From Mycobacterium sp. (GTDB lineage: Bacteria; Actinomycetota; Actinomycetes; Mycobacteriales; Mycobacteriaceae): a DNA stretch of 64,000 bases. The notes beneath the pieces were generated by a model that did not search any database, was not told where the DNA came from, and saw nothing but the letters and a program-made list of their open reading frames with translations. Position 1 is the first letter of the stretch. The number at the start of each line of letters is the position of its first letter. This document shows, piece after piece, positions 28,694 to 36,723 of the stretch. The DNA lies in NCBI GenBank assembly GCA_018882965.1, contig VEQY01000009.1:18866-82865 (forward strand), given 5' to 3'. Position numbers and translations under genes: made by a program.

Positions 28694-30835
28694 ATGGTCG
28701 GCGTGCACCGCGCGCCCGAGGTCCGTCGCCCGCTGGGGCAGCGGTTCGGCGATCTGGTCTCCGCTCCGCTGTCCTGGGTGCTCGCGCTGGTCGTCGCGAT
28801 GGCCGGCGGTGCCCTGCTGGGACTGATTCCGGCGACCGGGGCCGCCGAGCGCTCGCCGGTGGTGGTTCCGCCGACCGCGGAGTCCAGCCGGGCCACCGAA
28901 TTGCTCCAGCAGTTCCCCGGCGGCAACCAGGCGCCGGTGATCCTGCTTGTCACCCGGACCGACGGCGGGGTGCTCTCGCCGGACGACCTCGCCGCCGCTG
29001 AGCAGGCCCGCGCCCGGATGACCGCCCGCAGCACCGCGTCCGCGGGCGCACCGCCGATACCGCCGGTGCCCTCGGCAGACGGAAAGGCGGCGCTGGCGCC
29101 GGTGCCGCTGGACCCGACCCTCACCGGATTCGCGCTGTCCGACGAGGTGAAGGAACTGCGGGCGGCCGCGCGCGAGGGTCTGCCCGGCGAACTCACCGTC
29201 AACGTGACCGGCGGTCCGGCGTTCGGCGCCGACATCGCCAACTCCTTCTCGGGCGCCAACTTCGTCCTGCTCGGCGTCACGGTGGGGGTGGTGGCACTGC
29301 TGCTCATCGTCACCTACCGCTCGCCGGTGCTGTGGCTGGTGCCGCTGCTGGTGATCTCGCTCGCCGACCGTGTGGCGGCCGTGCTGGGATCGGCCATCGC
29401 CGAAGCGGTCGGGCTGGGCGGCGACGGCTCGACCTCCGGCACGACCAGCGTGCTGGTGTTCGGCGCGGGCACCAACTACGCCCTGCTGCTGATCTCGCGT
29501 TACCGGGAGGAGTTGCGGCGCACCGTCAATCACCGGGCGGCCCTGAGCACCGCGGTGCGCTTCGCGGCTCCGGCGATCGTCGCCAGCAATGCGACGGTGG
29601 TGCTGGCCCTGCTGACCCTGCTGCTGGCCTCCTCGCCAAGCACCCGCAGCCTCGGTGTTGAGGCCGCCTCCGGTCTGCTGGTCGCCGGCGTGTTCGTGTT
29701 GCTGGTGCTACCGCCGTCGCTGGCGCTGTTCGGCCGGAAGTTGTTCTGGCCCTTCGTTCCACAACCCGGCTCCGACCAACCCGCCGAATCCGGAGCCTGG
29801 TACCGGATCGCCGACTGGGTGTCGGGCCATGCCGGTCGGGTGACGGTCGCTTCGATCATGGTGCTGGGCGTGCTGGCCACCGGACTGGCGGGCACACCGG
29901 TCGGCCTGTCGCTGGTCGACCAGTTCCGGGTCAGCGCGGACTCCATCGACGGCTTCAGGACCCTGGCCGCCCACTTCCCCAGCGGTGTGACCGATCCGAC
30001 CCGGGTGGTTGCCCCCGTCGACGCCGCCGACGCGGTGACCGCGGCAATCGAGCGCACGCCCGGCGTCGCCTCAGCGGCTCCGGCTGGGACATCGGACACC
30101 GGCCTCACCCAGTGGCAGGTCGTCATCAACGCTGAACCGGCTTCCCCACAGTCCTTCGAGGTCGTTACGGCACTTCGGAATTCGGTCCACCAGGCGGATC
30201 CCGACGCGCTCGTCGGCGGCACCGACGCCCAGGCCCTGGACGCCCGCAACACCGCTGTCCGGGACCGCCAGGTGGTGATGCCGGCCGTTCTGATCGTGGT
30301 CCTCGCGGTCCTCTACGCGTTGCTGCGGGCTGTTCTGGCACCCCCGGTTCTGGCGGCTGCGACGGTGCTGTCCACCCTGGCGGCACTGGGGATGGGCGGC
30401 TGGGTCAGCGTGCACCTGCTCGGCTTCCCGGCGCTGGACAACTCGGTGCCGCTGTTCGCGTTCCTCTTCCTGGTCGCGCTGGGCATCGACTACACCATCT
30501 TCCTGGTGACCCGGGCCGGCGAGGAGACACCGCTCTATGGCACCCGTGGCGGGATCGTCCGGGCGGTCTCGGCCACCGGCGGGGTGATCACCAGTGCGGG
30601 AATCGTCCTGGCGGCCGTGTTCTGCGTGCTAGGGGTGCTGCCGCTGATCTTTTTGACCCAGATGGGGATTATCGTCGGACTGGGCATCCTGCTCGACACC
30701 TTCGTCGTGCGCACCGTCGTGATTCCGGCGCTGTTCACCCTCATCGGCCCGCGGATCTGGTGGCCGGCGTTCCGGCGCGAGGACATCGAGCGGACCGACC
30801 GGCTAGCCGTTCAGGAGACGTTCGCTGTTCAGTAG
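28694..30835 (+). CDS. MmpL/MMPL-family RND transporter
   Basis: A 713-residue inner-membrane protein with the usual two MMPL halves: one helix, a large periplasmic loop and five helices, twice. Such proteins move lipids, siderophores or drugs powered by the proton gradient. The conserved TM4 pair reads GAGTNYALLLISRYREEL, with Asn261 where Asp is expected before Tyr262; the TM10 pair LGIDYTIFLVTR keeps Asp599-Tyr600. The protein is shorter than the classic 900-residue MmpL proteins and resembles the short YdfJ-like actinobacterial group. It begins 62 bases from the divergent membrane protein gene, and its 3' end overlaps the PhyH gene by 7 bases. Whether it serves the adjacent biosynthetic cluster is open. 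Confidence 0.87.
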   Translation: MVGVHRAPEVRRPLGQRFGDLVSAPLSWVLALVVAMAGGALLGLIPATGAAERSPVVVPPTAESSRATELLQQFPGGNQAPVILLVTRTDGGVLSPDDLAAAEQARARMTARSTASAGAPPIPPVPSADGKAALAPVPLDPTLTGFALSDEVKELRAAAREGLPGELTVNVTGGPAFGADIANSFSGANFVLLGVTVGVVALLLIVTYRSPVLWLVPLLVISLADRVAAVLGSAIAEAVGLGGDGSTSGTTSVLVFGAGTNYALLLISRYREELRRTVNHRAALSTAVRFAAPAIVASNATVVLALLTLLLASSPSTRSLGVEAASGLLVAGVFVLLVLPPSLALFGRKLFWPFVPQPGSDQPAESGAWYRIADWVSGHAGRVTVASIMVLGVLATGLAGTPVGLSLVDQFRVSADSIDGFRTLAAHFPSGVTDPTRVVAPVDAADAVTAAIERTPGVASAAPAGTSDTGLTQWQVVINAEPASPQSFEVVTALRNSVHQADPDALVGGTDAQALDARNTAVRDRQVVMPAVLIVVLAVLYALLRAVLAPPVLAAATVLSTLAALGMGGWVSVHLLGFPALDNSVPLFAFLFLVALGIDYTIFLVTRAGEETPLYGTRGGIVRAVSATGGVITSAGIVLAAVFCVLGVLPLIFLTQMGIIVGLGILLDTFVVRTVVIPALFTLIGPRIWWPAFRREDIERTDRLAVQETFAVQ

Positions 30836-31560
30836 ATGTAAGAGAAACTGATCGCCCGTCGCGGGACTGAACTGGTGTTGACCCTGGAACCGTGGACCAC
30901 GCGGCCGTCGAAGAACACGGCCGCGCCAGGGTCCAATTCCACCGGAATCGGCTGGAGTTCCGGAAAGAGCCTCGACACCTCCAGCCGAATCTGTTCACCG
31001 TCCGCAGCGTCGGCGCTTCCGACGTGGGGCAGGTCGCCCGACCGGTGCGATCCCGGGTAGAACTCCAGGCAACCGTTCTCGACACGGGCTGGATCGAGAG
31101 CGATCCAACAGGTCAAAGCCCCGTTGTACGAGGTGCGCTGAACCGGCGGGATGTAGGCCAGATCCTGATGCCAGGGCTGTGCCGACCCGACTGCCGCGGG
31201 CTTGCCCCAAAAGTTGACCGAGAGCAACCTGGGCCGGTGCCCTGCAACCAGCGCACTGACGACATGCCGGTAGAAATCGCTCTTATCGCCGAGATCCGCG
31301 AAGAAAGGGTCTCTTTCCTCGAGATGAAACATCGCCCGGAGCACTCCGCGGTAGCTCTTCACCCTGCCGGTTTGGCCCAGGAATCCACCTCCAGGGCACT
31401 CCAGGTTGACGTTCGGCACGCTGTATTCCAGATCGAGTGCAGATTCGGTGACCGTCGAGAGATGGGCGTTCACCCGCTCGATCATTGACGCCGGTATGAC
31501 GGCGGCAAGAGCGACGAAACCTTTTTCGCGGAAGCACTCCCGGTCCTGGTCGGTGATCAA
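30829..31560 (-). CDS. PhyH-family Fe(II)/2-oxoglutarate dioxygenase
   Basis: A 243-residue non-haem iron oxygenase of the phytanoyl-CoA dioxygenase type. The iron triad is complete: His131 and Asp133 in PWHQDLAY and His223 in VVHGSRVNTS, with Arg234 or Arg235 in PRRAISFSY positioned to hold 2-oxoglutarate. Such enzymes hydroxylate, halogenate or rearrange amino acids and peptides in natural-product pathways. Start is TTG at 31560, just 2 bases after the stop of the upstream ATP-grasp gene, so it is the last gene of a five-gene operon. Base composition is lower in GC than flanking core genes. The overlap of 7 bases with the mmpL 3' end marks the island edge. Confidence 0.85.
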   Translation of the reverse strand: MITDQDRECFREKGFVALAAVIPASMIERVNAHLSTVTESALDLEYSVPNVNLECPGGGFLGQTGRVKSYRGVLRAMFHLEERDPFFADLGDKSDFYRHVVSALVAGHRPRLLSVNFWGKPAAVGSAQPWHQDLAYIPPVQRTSYNGALTCWIALDPARVENGCLEFYPGSHRSGDLPHVGSADAADGEQIRLEVSRLFPELQPIPVELDPGAAVFFDGRVVHGSRVNTSSVPRRAISFSYIY

Positions 31561-31562
31561 GG

Positions 31563-32798
31563 TCAGGCGTCCAGGATCGATTCGTAGAGACGTTGTTCCA
31601 TGATCCGGAAGCGCGCGTAGTCCTCTGTCAGCCGCATTGGGTCGGCGTGAACCAGATATGCGTATCCGGGTCGGGTGTTCGTATCACTCGTCTTAGGCAG
31701 GTAGTCGCCCCTTCTCACCGTCAGCAGTACCTCCCGCACCGACTCCAGCGAATACATTTCCGACAGATCCGCGGGTCTCGCGACCGTACCTCCACGATCC
31801 GAGTGGAAGTACACCAGCCGGGCATTCCGTGTCACCCGATCAGACTGCAGTGCCTGCAGCGCACGGTGGGGGCAGACGTAGGCATCAACCGTCAGTTGAA
31901 CAGGGTCCAGGCCTATCGCGAGCTCGAAGGCCCTCGGCGACATCGCGCCCGCAAGTCGTGCGCCGATCTCTATCAGCGCCGGACCCTTCGGCGTTCGGCG
32001 CACCTCGACATGAGCGGGACCGGTTTCCACACCCAGACATGCCAGTACCTTGCAGACGTAGTCGGCCAGGGGCACGTAGTCCTCATCGCGGGGATTCAGC
32101 AGTTCGGCATACAGATCGGTCGAAATCGGCTCCTCCCGCTCGTCTACCCCAACCCAGATATCGGTGATGAAGTGTCTTCCGTCGACACTCATGGTGTTCA
32201 CCATGTATTCCGCACCGGGCAGATACTCCTGCACGACCAATTTGTCATTGACGATCCCAAAGAGATTTGTGGTGCCGATGGTCTGCTCGAATGCTCGGGC
32301 GAGGTCGATTTCGTCATCGCAGAAGACGACGCCCTCCGATCGGGCCGCGAACTCCGGCTTGGAGACCACCTTCTGAAACGGCTGGCGGCGATACCAGAGA
32401 AGAATCTCCTCGAGCGAATCGGATCTGATTTGGCGGGCGGCCAACAGCCCCTCCGAACGAAGCGCCTCGTGCATCACAAACTTACTGCGCCTGCACATCA
32501 CCTCGATCGCGGAATTGCGACCGACCCCAAGTCGAGCCGACAGATCATCGGCGGTAACCACGCCTGAGTCACAGCCGGGAAGTATCGCCGCCAGCGCATA
32601 CCTGCCCAGGAACTCCACCGTTTGTTCCAAACCGGATTCCTGATAGTCGATACAGTGCTCGAAATCCGAGCTCCGCAGGCTCCGGGACAGGCTTCTGTCG
32701 ACACCTTTCGAGGTTTGGATGTGCAGAACCCCGAAGCCTAGTTCCTTGAATAACGGCGCCAGCAACGCTCCACTTGAGAATGCGTCAACGATGGCCAC
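31563..32798 (-). CDS. ATP-grasp ligase, amino-acid/peptide ligase-like (first)
   Basis: A 411-residue ATP-grasp enzyme that would activate a carboxylate as acyl phosphate and join it to an amine. The N-terminal domain starts VAIVDAFSSGALLAPLF; SKPEFAARSEGVVF is the flexible Lys-containing lid and lysine site; PAHVEVRRTPKG followed by LIEIGARLAG is the metal-binding end motif, with Gly-Ala where Asn is common, as in BacD- and DdaF-type dipeptide ligases. The GTG start lies 7 bases after the dehydrogenase stop with no ribosome-binding site, so translation likely depends on the upstream gene. Substrate unknown. Confidence 0.8.
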   Translation of the reverse strand: MAIVDAFSSGALLAPLFKELGFGVLHIQTSKGVDRSLSRSLRSSDFEHCIDYQESGLEQTVEFLGRYALAAILPGCDSGVVTADDLSARLGVGRNSAIEVMCRRSKFVMHEALRSEGLLAARQIRSDSLEEILLWYRRQPFQKVVSKPEFAARSEGVVFCDDEIDLARAFEQTIGTTNLFGIVNDKLVVQEYLPGAEYMVNTMSVDGRHFITDIWVGVDEREEPISTDLYAELLNPRDEDYVPLADYVCKVLACLGVETGPAHVEVRRTPKGPALIEIGARLAGAMSPRAFELAIGLDPVQLTVDAYVCPHRALQALQSDRVTRNARLVYFHSDRGGTVARPADLSEMYSLESVREVLLTVRRGDYLPKTSDTNTRPGYAYLVHADPMRLTEDYARFRIMEQRLYESILDA

Positions 32799-32805
32799 GT
32801 ATCGG

Positions 32806-33882
32806 TCAGCAGAGATTTCGCATCACCTCCAGAAACGTCTGCCTGGTGTTGCGCCAGGGTCCCGGTAGTGCGGACTCGCCGGTATCAAGAAGTTCCTGCA
32901 GTTGCGGGAACAGCGGTTCCGCGATCAATCGGCTGGCTTCGGCGGGCACCAGTGTCGTCAGATGGTCGATCGAGATGACGTCGACGGAGCCAGCGGGGCC
33001 CACCGGGATCACCGGCTGGTCGATTGTCGTCACCTGCGAGTAGAGCGGGAACCGATGCGCCGGCGAACCGACATCGCAGGTCACATCAGCGAGGATGGAC
33101 AACCTCGATTCGGCGGACAGGTCCCTCTCCTGCAGGAAAGGCGAACCCGCCGTGTCTGACTGAATGCAGTTCACCAGCACGTCGAACTGCGGCAGCGTCG
33201 CCAGGATGTCGGGATCGGCGGTTTCGGCTCGACCCCACCGCGTGGGTACGATCCCGACTTCCCGGCACAGCTCCGACGCACCCGAGCCGGCATTTCCTCG
33301 ATGACCGATGATCACCACCGAGGGTCTGAAATCGGCTTCGCTTGCCGACTCCACAACACGCGCCACCAGGGATTGGCGATCAGGGAAGTAAGGGTGGGGG
33401 ATCTCCAGGGCTCGGTGCAGTGCTTTATCGAAGACGAACTGCACGGCCAAGGCCGCACCCACGAACCCCGACAGCCATCCGATCCGGCCGACTGTCAGCG
33501 CGAACCCGTTGTCATCTGTGAGATATTCGCAGTCCAGCAATGTTCCACCACCATCGCGGAACCGGCGAAGAAGGCTGCGGCTGTGGTCCTGGCCCTTGTA
33601 GCAGTGTGCGTAGTAAATGTGGCTGTGGCGTAGTGGGAAATTGCCGGACGGAAGTTCCTTCAGACCGAGTATGAAGAACTCCGCCGGCGCATCGACCCAT
33701 GTCCCGGGCGGCTCAAGCCGACAACCGGCCGCTGCGAATTCGGCGTCCGGCGCAATGCGCGTGCCGGAGCTTTCGACGACCACCGTATGACCGGACCGAA
33801 CGAGCACTGCTGCCTGCTCCGGTAGCAGTGGGGTCCTTCTCTCATGGGGCTTTGTCTCCTCGCGTAACCACAGATGGCCCAT
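32806..33882 (-). CDS. saccharopine dehydrogenase-like opine dehydrogenase (LYS1 type)
   Basis: A 358-residue NAD(P)-dependent enzyme resembling fungal lysine-forming saccharopine dehydrogenase along its whole length. The N-terminus LREETKPHERRTPLL, the catalytic Lys75 in LGLKELPSG and His93 in YYAHCYKGQ, and the nucleotide site IIGHRGNAGSGAS all match the family; the two catalytic residues known from yeast Lys1 are kept. The enzyme should reduce an imine between an amine (lysine in the family) and a 2-oxo acid (2-oxoglutarate), or run backwards. LYS1-type enzymes alone in a bacterial ligase cluster are unexpected. Co-transcribed with two ATP-grasp genes (10 and 7 bases away). Confidence 0.82.
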   Translation of the reverse strand: MGHLWLREETKPHERRTPLLPEQAAVLVRSGHTVVVESSGTRIAPDAEFAAAGCRLEPPGTWVDAPAEFFILGLKELPSGNFPLRHSHIYYAHCYKGQDHSRSLLRRFRDGGGTLLDCEYLTDDNGFALTVGRIGWLSGFVGAALAVQFVFDKALHRALEIPHPYFPDRQSLVARVVESASEADFRPSVVIIGHRGNAGSGASELCREVGIVPTRWGRAETADPDILATLPQFDVLVNCIQSDTAGSPFLQERDLSAESRLSILADVTCDVGSPAHRFPLYSQVTTIDQPVIPVGPAGSVDVISIDHLTTLVPAEASRLIAEPLFPQLQELLDTGESALPGPWRNTRQTFLEVMRNLC

Positions 33883-33892
33883 GATCCGACCT

Positions 33893-35095
33893 TCACGCGA
33901 CAGCCGTAAAGGCGTCAGATAGGTAGCGATAATCAGCGTGAGATGCGAGCAGTGTGTCGTGGCGTCCTACCAGACTTCGCGCGACACGTCGACCAGCCGC
34001 TGATGGCACCATCTCACAGAAGATCGACCGCTCCGCGAGGTACTCGCGGACAGAGGTCCCGTCGGGCTGGAACAACCAAAAGTATGCCGAGCCGTCACGA
34101 CTTTCCAGCTGGTATTCCAGTCCGACCTGAGAGGTGACCTGGGCTTGAAGCATGTTGTAGCCGAACATCCGGTCGTAGACCATCGCCACAAGGCCTCCAG
34201 AGGCACGGGCGGCTGCTTCGATGAAGAAAAGTTGGTCATCCCGTCGGATGACCTCGATATGAATCAGGCTCTCGTGGACTCGCAGAGCACGCGCCACAGC
34301 TACCGCATAATCGCGGAGGGAATGGGATTGGGGGTCGTCAGCGAGTAACGGCATGCTACCCACAGGTTTACCCCGGCCAAAGTCCAGCGGGGCTAGGTTG
34401 TATCGCGAACAGCCGAACCACGTCGGACGATCGTCGATCACCATGGAGTCGAGATGCAGCATCTCCCCGACGATCTCCTCCTCAGCCATGTAAGCGGTAT
34501 TGAGGCGATGTCGACCGCAATCCACGAACTGTTCGAGGGATGAGATACGGGCGACTCCCAGCGAACCGCCTAAGGCGATGGGTTTGACAAGGAAGGGCCG
34601 TCCCAATTCGGATTCGCACTGCGCGAACAGGGCATGGGTATCCCGGGACCAATCCAACTCCAGCGCCTTCGGAACAGTGAGTCGACAATCGCTCACCATC
34701 TGCTTCATCGCCATTTTGTCTCGGAACCGGCGCGTATCGAGGGCGCTCATCCCGACGAGGTGGAATCGATCACGGAGTCGGGCGGTGACCTCGAGGTCGC
34801 CCTCGAAAAAGCTCAGCAGGCGCAGCTGGTCGCAACCCTTTGATTCACGGGCGACCGCTTCCATCGCTCCGGCATCGAACTCCTCGGCGAAACAATGATT
34901 CCGGTAATGGACCCTGACGTAGTAGACCCGGTCGAAGAATCCCTCGTAGGACCCGAAGGCTTCCCGGAGCCGCACATCGACAAGCGCTGTCAATCGCAGC
35001 TCCGTTGCTTCCCGCAGGGAGGACAGATCCAGTAAGCGGAGCGGGTTGAGGGTGTAGGTGAAGACGAGCATCAGGGCCCGTCGCGCTGAAGCCAC
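33893..35095 (-). CDS. ATP-grasp ligase, amino-acid/peptide ligase-like (second)
   Basis: A 400-residue ATP-grasp protein, not closely alike to the other one in this cluster. Motifs: FLVKPIALGGSLGVARI with the ATP-binding lysine and glycine-rich lid, EEEIVGEMLHLDSM in the central fold, and IHIEVIRRDDQLFFIEAAARASGG as the metal site (EAAAR for the usual EINAR). Start GTG at 35095 has a ribosome-binding site GGAAGG 7 bases upstream. The POT transporter stops 71 bases before this start. Two different ligases in one operon suggest two successive amide bonds, or one ligase per alternative substrate. Confidence 0.8.
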   Translation of the reverse strand: MASARRALMLVFTYTLNPLRLLDLSSLREATELRLTALVDVRLREAFGSYEGFFDRVYYVRVHYRNHCFAEEFDAGAMEAVARESKGCDQLRLLSFFEGDLEVTARLRDRFHLVGMSALDTRRFRDKMAMKQMVSDCRLTVPKALELDWSRDTHALFAQCESELGRPFLVKPIALGGSLGVARISSLEQFVDCGRHRLNTAYMAEEEIVGEMLHLDSMVIDDRPTWFGCSRYNLAPLDFGRGKPVGSMPLLADDPQSHSLRDYAVAVARALRVHESLIHIEVIRRDDQLFFIEAAARASGGLVAMVYDRMFGYNMLQAQVTSQVGLEYQLESRDGSAYFWLFQPDGTSVREYLAERSIFCEMVPSAAGRRVARSLVGRHDTLLASHADYRYLSDAFTAVA

Positions 35096-35166
35096 TACTA
35101 GACCTTCCGAAGGGGTCGATCCGCGTAGATCTCAGGATACGGCTAGGTGGACTACTCGCAGGAAAA

Positions 35167-36633
35167 TCAGTGAACGCCGCTCATCAGTCTGGTGAGGCGA
35201 GGGGCAAGAAAGATCGCGACCGCACCAACGGCGATTGCGACACCCCCGAGGGTTCCGAAGTAGGCAAGCTCTCGGTCGGGATCGTAGTAGCGGGCCAGGA
35301 AGCCGGACATCGCCGTACCCAAACCAATGGACAGGAAGTACAGCGCCATCATCTGCGCCCGGAAAGCCTCCGGTGCCAACTGTGTGGTCACTGCCAGACC
35401 GGTCGGTGCGATGAGCAATTCAGACACCGCGAAGACGGCCAGTATCGCCACGAGCAGGACAGCCGGCACGGACTGACCTGATGTTCCCGCGGCCGTCAGG
35501 AAGAGAAGGAAGGCGATCCCGATACCGATGACGCCGAGGGCGAATTTCACCGGCGTGGTGGGCGCGCGGCGTCCCAGTCTGGTCCACATCACCGCAAAAA
35601 GCGGCGACAGCAGGATCACCCACACCGGTTCGATCGAGCCGATCCACTCAGGTGGTGCCACCCAGCCGAAGATAGATCGGTTGACTCGCTCGTCGGCATA
35701 GATAGCGAGGACGGTCGAGATCTGCTGGAAGAGAGCGCAAAAGACCGTGTTGGCGAGGAACAGTGGGATGAAAGCCCGGACCCGGTTCCTTTCGGCCGAA
35801 TCAACTCTCGGGCTTCTGAGCATCACCACGAAGTAAACGGCCGCAGCGATCAGAGTGAGCCCGGTGACCGACTGGGACAGGTTGCCCAGCGTCAGCAACC
35901 GCGACTCGAAAGCCGCCACTACTAGGCTTACAACCAGAACTGCGATGCCGGTCATCCTCCAGATTCCCCCGCGGGACAGGGGGTTTGGAACGTTTCGTCC
36001 GTGAGCGCCCAGGTTGCGGCGGAACATGGCGTATTGGACGAGGCCGATCGACATGGCAAGGGCGGCCGCACCGAACCCGTAGCGGAATCCGAGCCTGGTC
36101 TGAAGCAGTCCGGTGACCAGTGGGCCGATGAAGGCACCGAGGTTGACCCCGAGGTAGAAGAGTGTGAAACCGCCGTCACGTCGTGGGTCACCCTGTCGGT
36201 AGAGCGTGCCGAGCAGCGAGGCCGCGTTGGATTTCAAGGCGCCTGAACCTACGGCGATGCACACCAGACCGACCGCGACACCGGCAAGTCCCGGCAGTAT
36301 CGCCAGGGCGACGTGGCCCACCATCACGGCCACGCCACCGTAGAAGACGGTGCGCTCCATCCCCAGCAGCCGGTCGGAGACCCAGCTTCCGAGCACCGTG
36401 CACAGGTACACCAGGCCGCCGTAGGCTCCGACGATCCCTGTCGCTGTGCTCTTCGGGAGCCCGAGCCCACCCACGCTGACTGAGTGGTAGAGGTAGTAGC
36501 CCAGGATCGTGAGCATCCCGTAGAAGGCGAACCTTTCCCACAGCTCGATTCCGAAAAGATTGGCCAGACCGATCGGCTGACCGACAATCGTGCGGTCGCT
36601 GTCCGCGTCAGTTCGCTGCGCGTCGCCGGCCAT
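35167..36633 (-). CDS. POT/PTR-family peptide transporter (MFS)
   Basis: A 488-residue proton-coupled oligopeptide transporter with 12-14 membrane helices. The family motif ExxER is present as ELWERFAFYGM in helix 1, and FYLGVNLGAFIGPLVTGLL in helix 5 is the PTR2 signature region. Most POT proteins import di- and tripeptides; in a biosynthetic cluster one could export the product or import a precursor. The ATG at 36633 was chosen because it has AGGG spaced 7-9 bases upstream and gives a short N-terminus; the ATG at 36678, with GGAGGG 3 bases before it, is the alternative. It is the first gene of the minus-strand operon and is divergent from the TauD gene. Confidence 0.83.
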   Translation of the reverse strand: MAGDAQRTDADSDRTIVGQPIGLANLFGIELWERFAFYGMLTILGYYLYHSVSVGGLGLPKSTATGIVGAYGGLVYLCTVLGSWVSDRLLGMERTVFYGGVAVMVGHVALAILPGLAGVAVGLVCIAVGSGALKSNAASLLGTLYRQGDPRRDGGFTLFYLGVNLGAFIGPLVTGLLQTRLGFRYGFGAAALAMSIGLVQYAMFRRNLGAHGRNVPNPLSRGGIWRMTGIAVLVVSLVVAAFESRLLTLGNLSQSVTGLTLIAAAVYFVVMLRSPRVDSAERNRVRAFIPLFLANTVFCALFQQISTVLAIYADERVNRSIFGWVAPPEWIGSIEPVWVILLSPLFAVMWTRLGRRAPTTPVKFALGVIGIGIAFLLFLTAAGTSGQSVPAVLLVAILAVFAVSELLIAPTGLAVTTQLAPEAFRAQMMALYFLSIGLGTAMSGFLARYYDPDRELAYFGTLGGVAIAVGAVAIFLAPRLTRLMSGVH

Positions 36634-36689
36634 GTGCGCCACCCTGCCAGATTCCTCCGCTGAACTCGGAATCCACATCGTCCCTCCGG

Positions 36690-36695
36690 GATAAT
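36690..36695 (+). promoter_or_regulatory. candidate -10 element for the TauD-like gene
   Basis: GATAAT lies 28 bases before the ATG at 36724; transcription would start near 36702 and leave room for the ribosome-binding site GAAGGGAG at 36711-36718. No clear -35 box. The minus-strand operon promoter must lie in the same short divergent gap. Confidence 0.4.
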
Positions 36696-36723
36696 CTCAA
36701 TGGCAGCTTCGAAGGGAGTTGCC

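Noticed and set aside
35096-35166. Possible terminator between the POT and second ATP-grasp genes (GATC inverted repeats)
   Set aside because: The arms are only 4 bases and no stable stem forms. The 71-base gap more likely just carries the ribosome-binding site GGAAGG.
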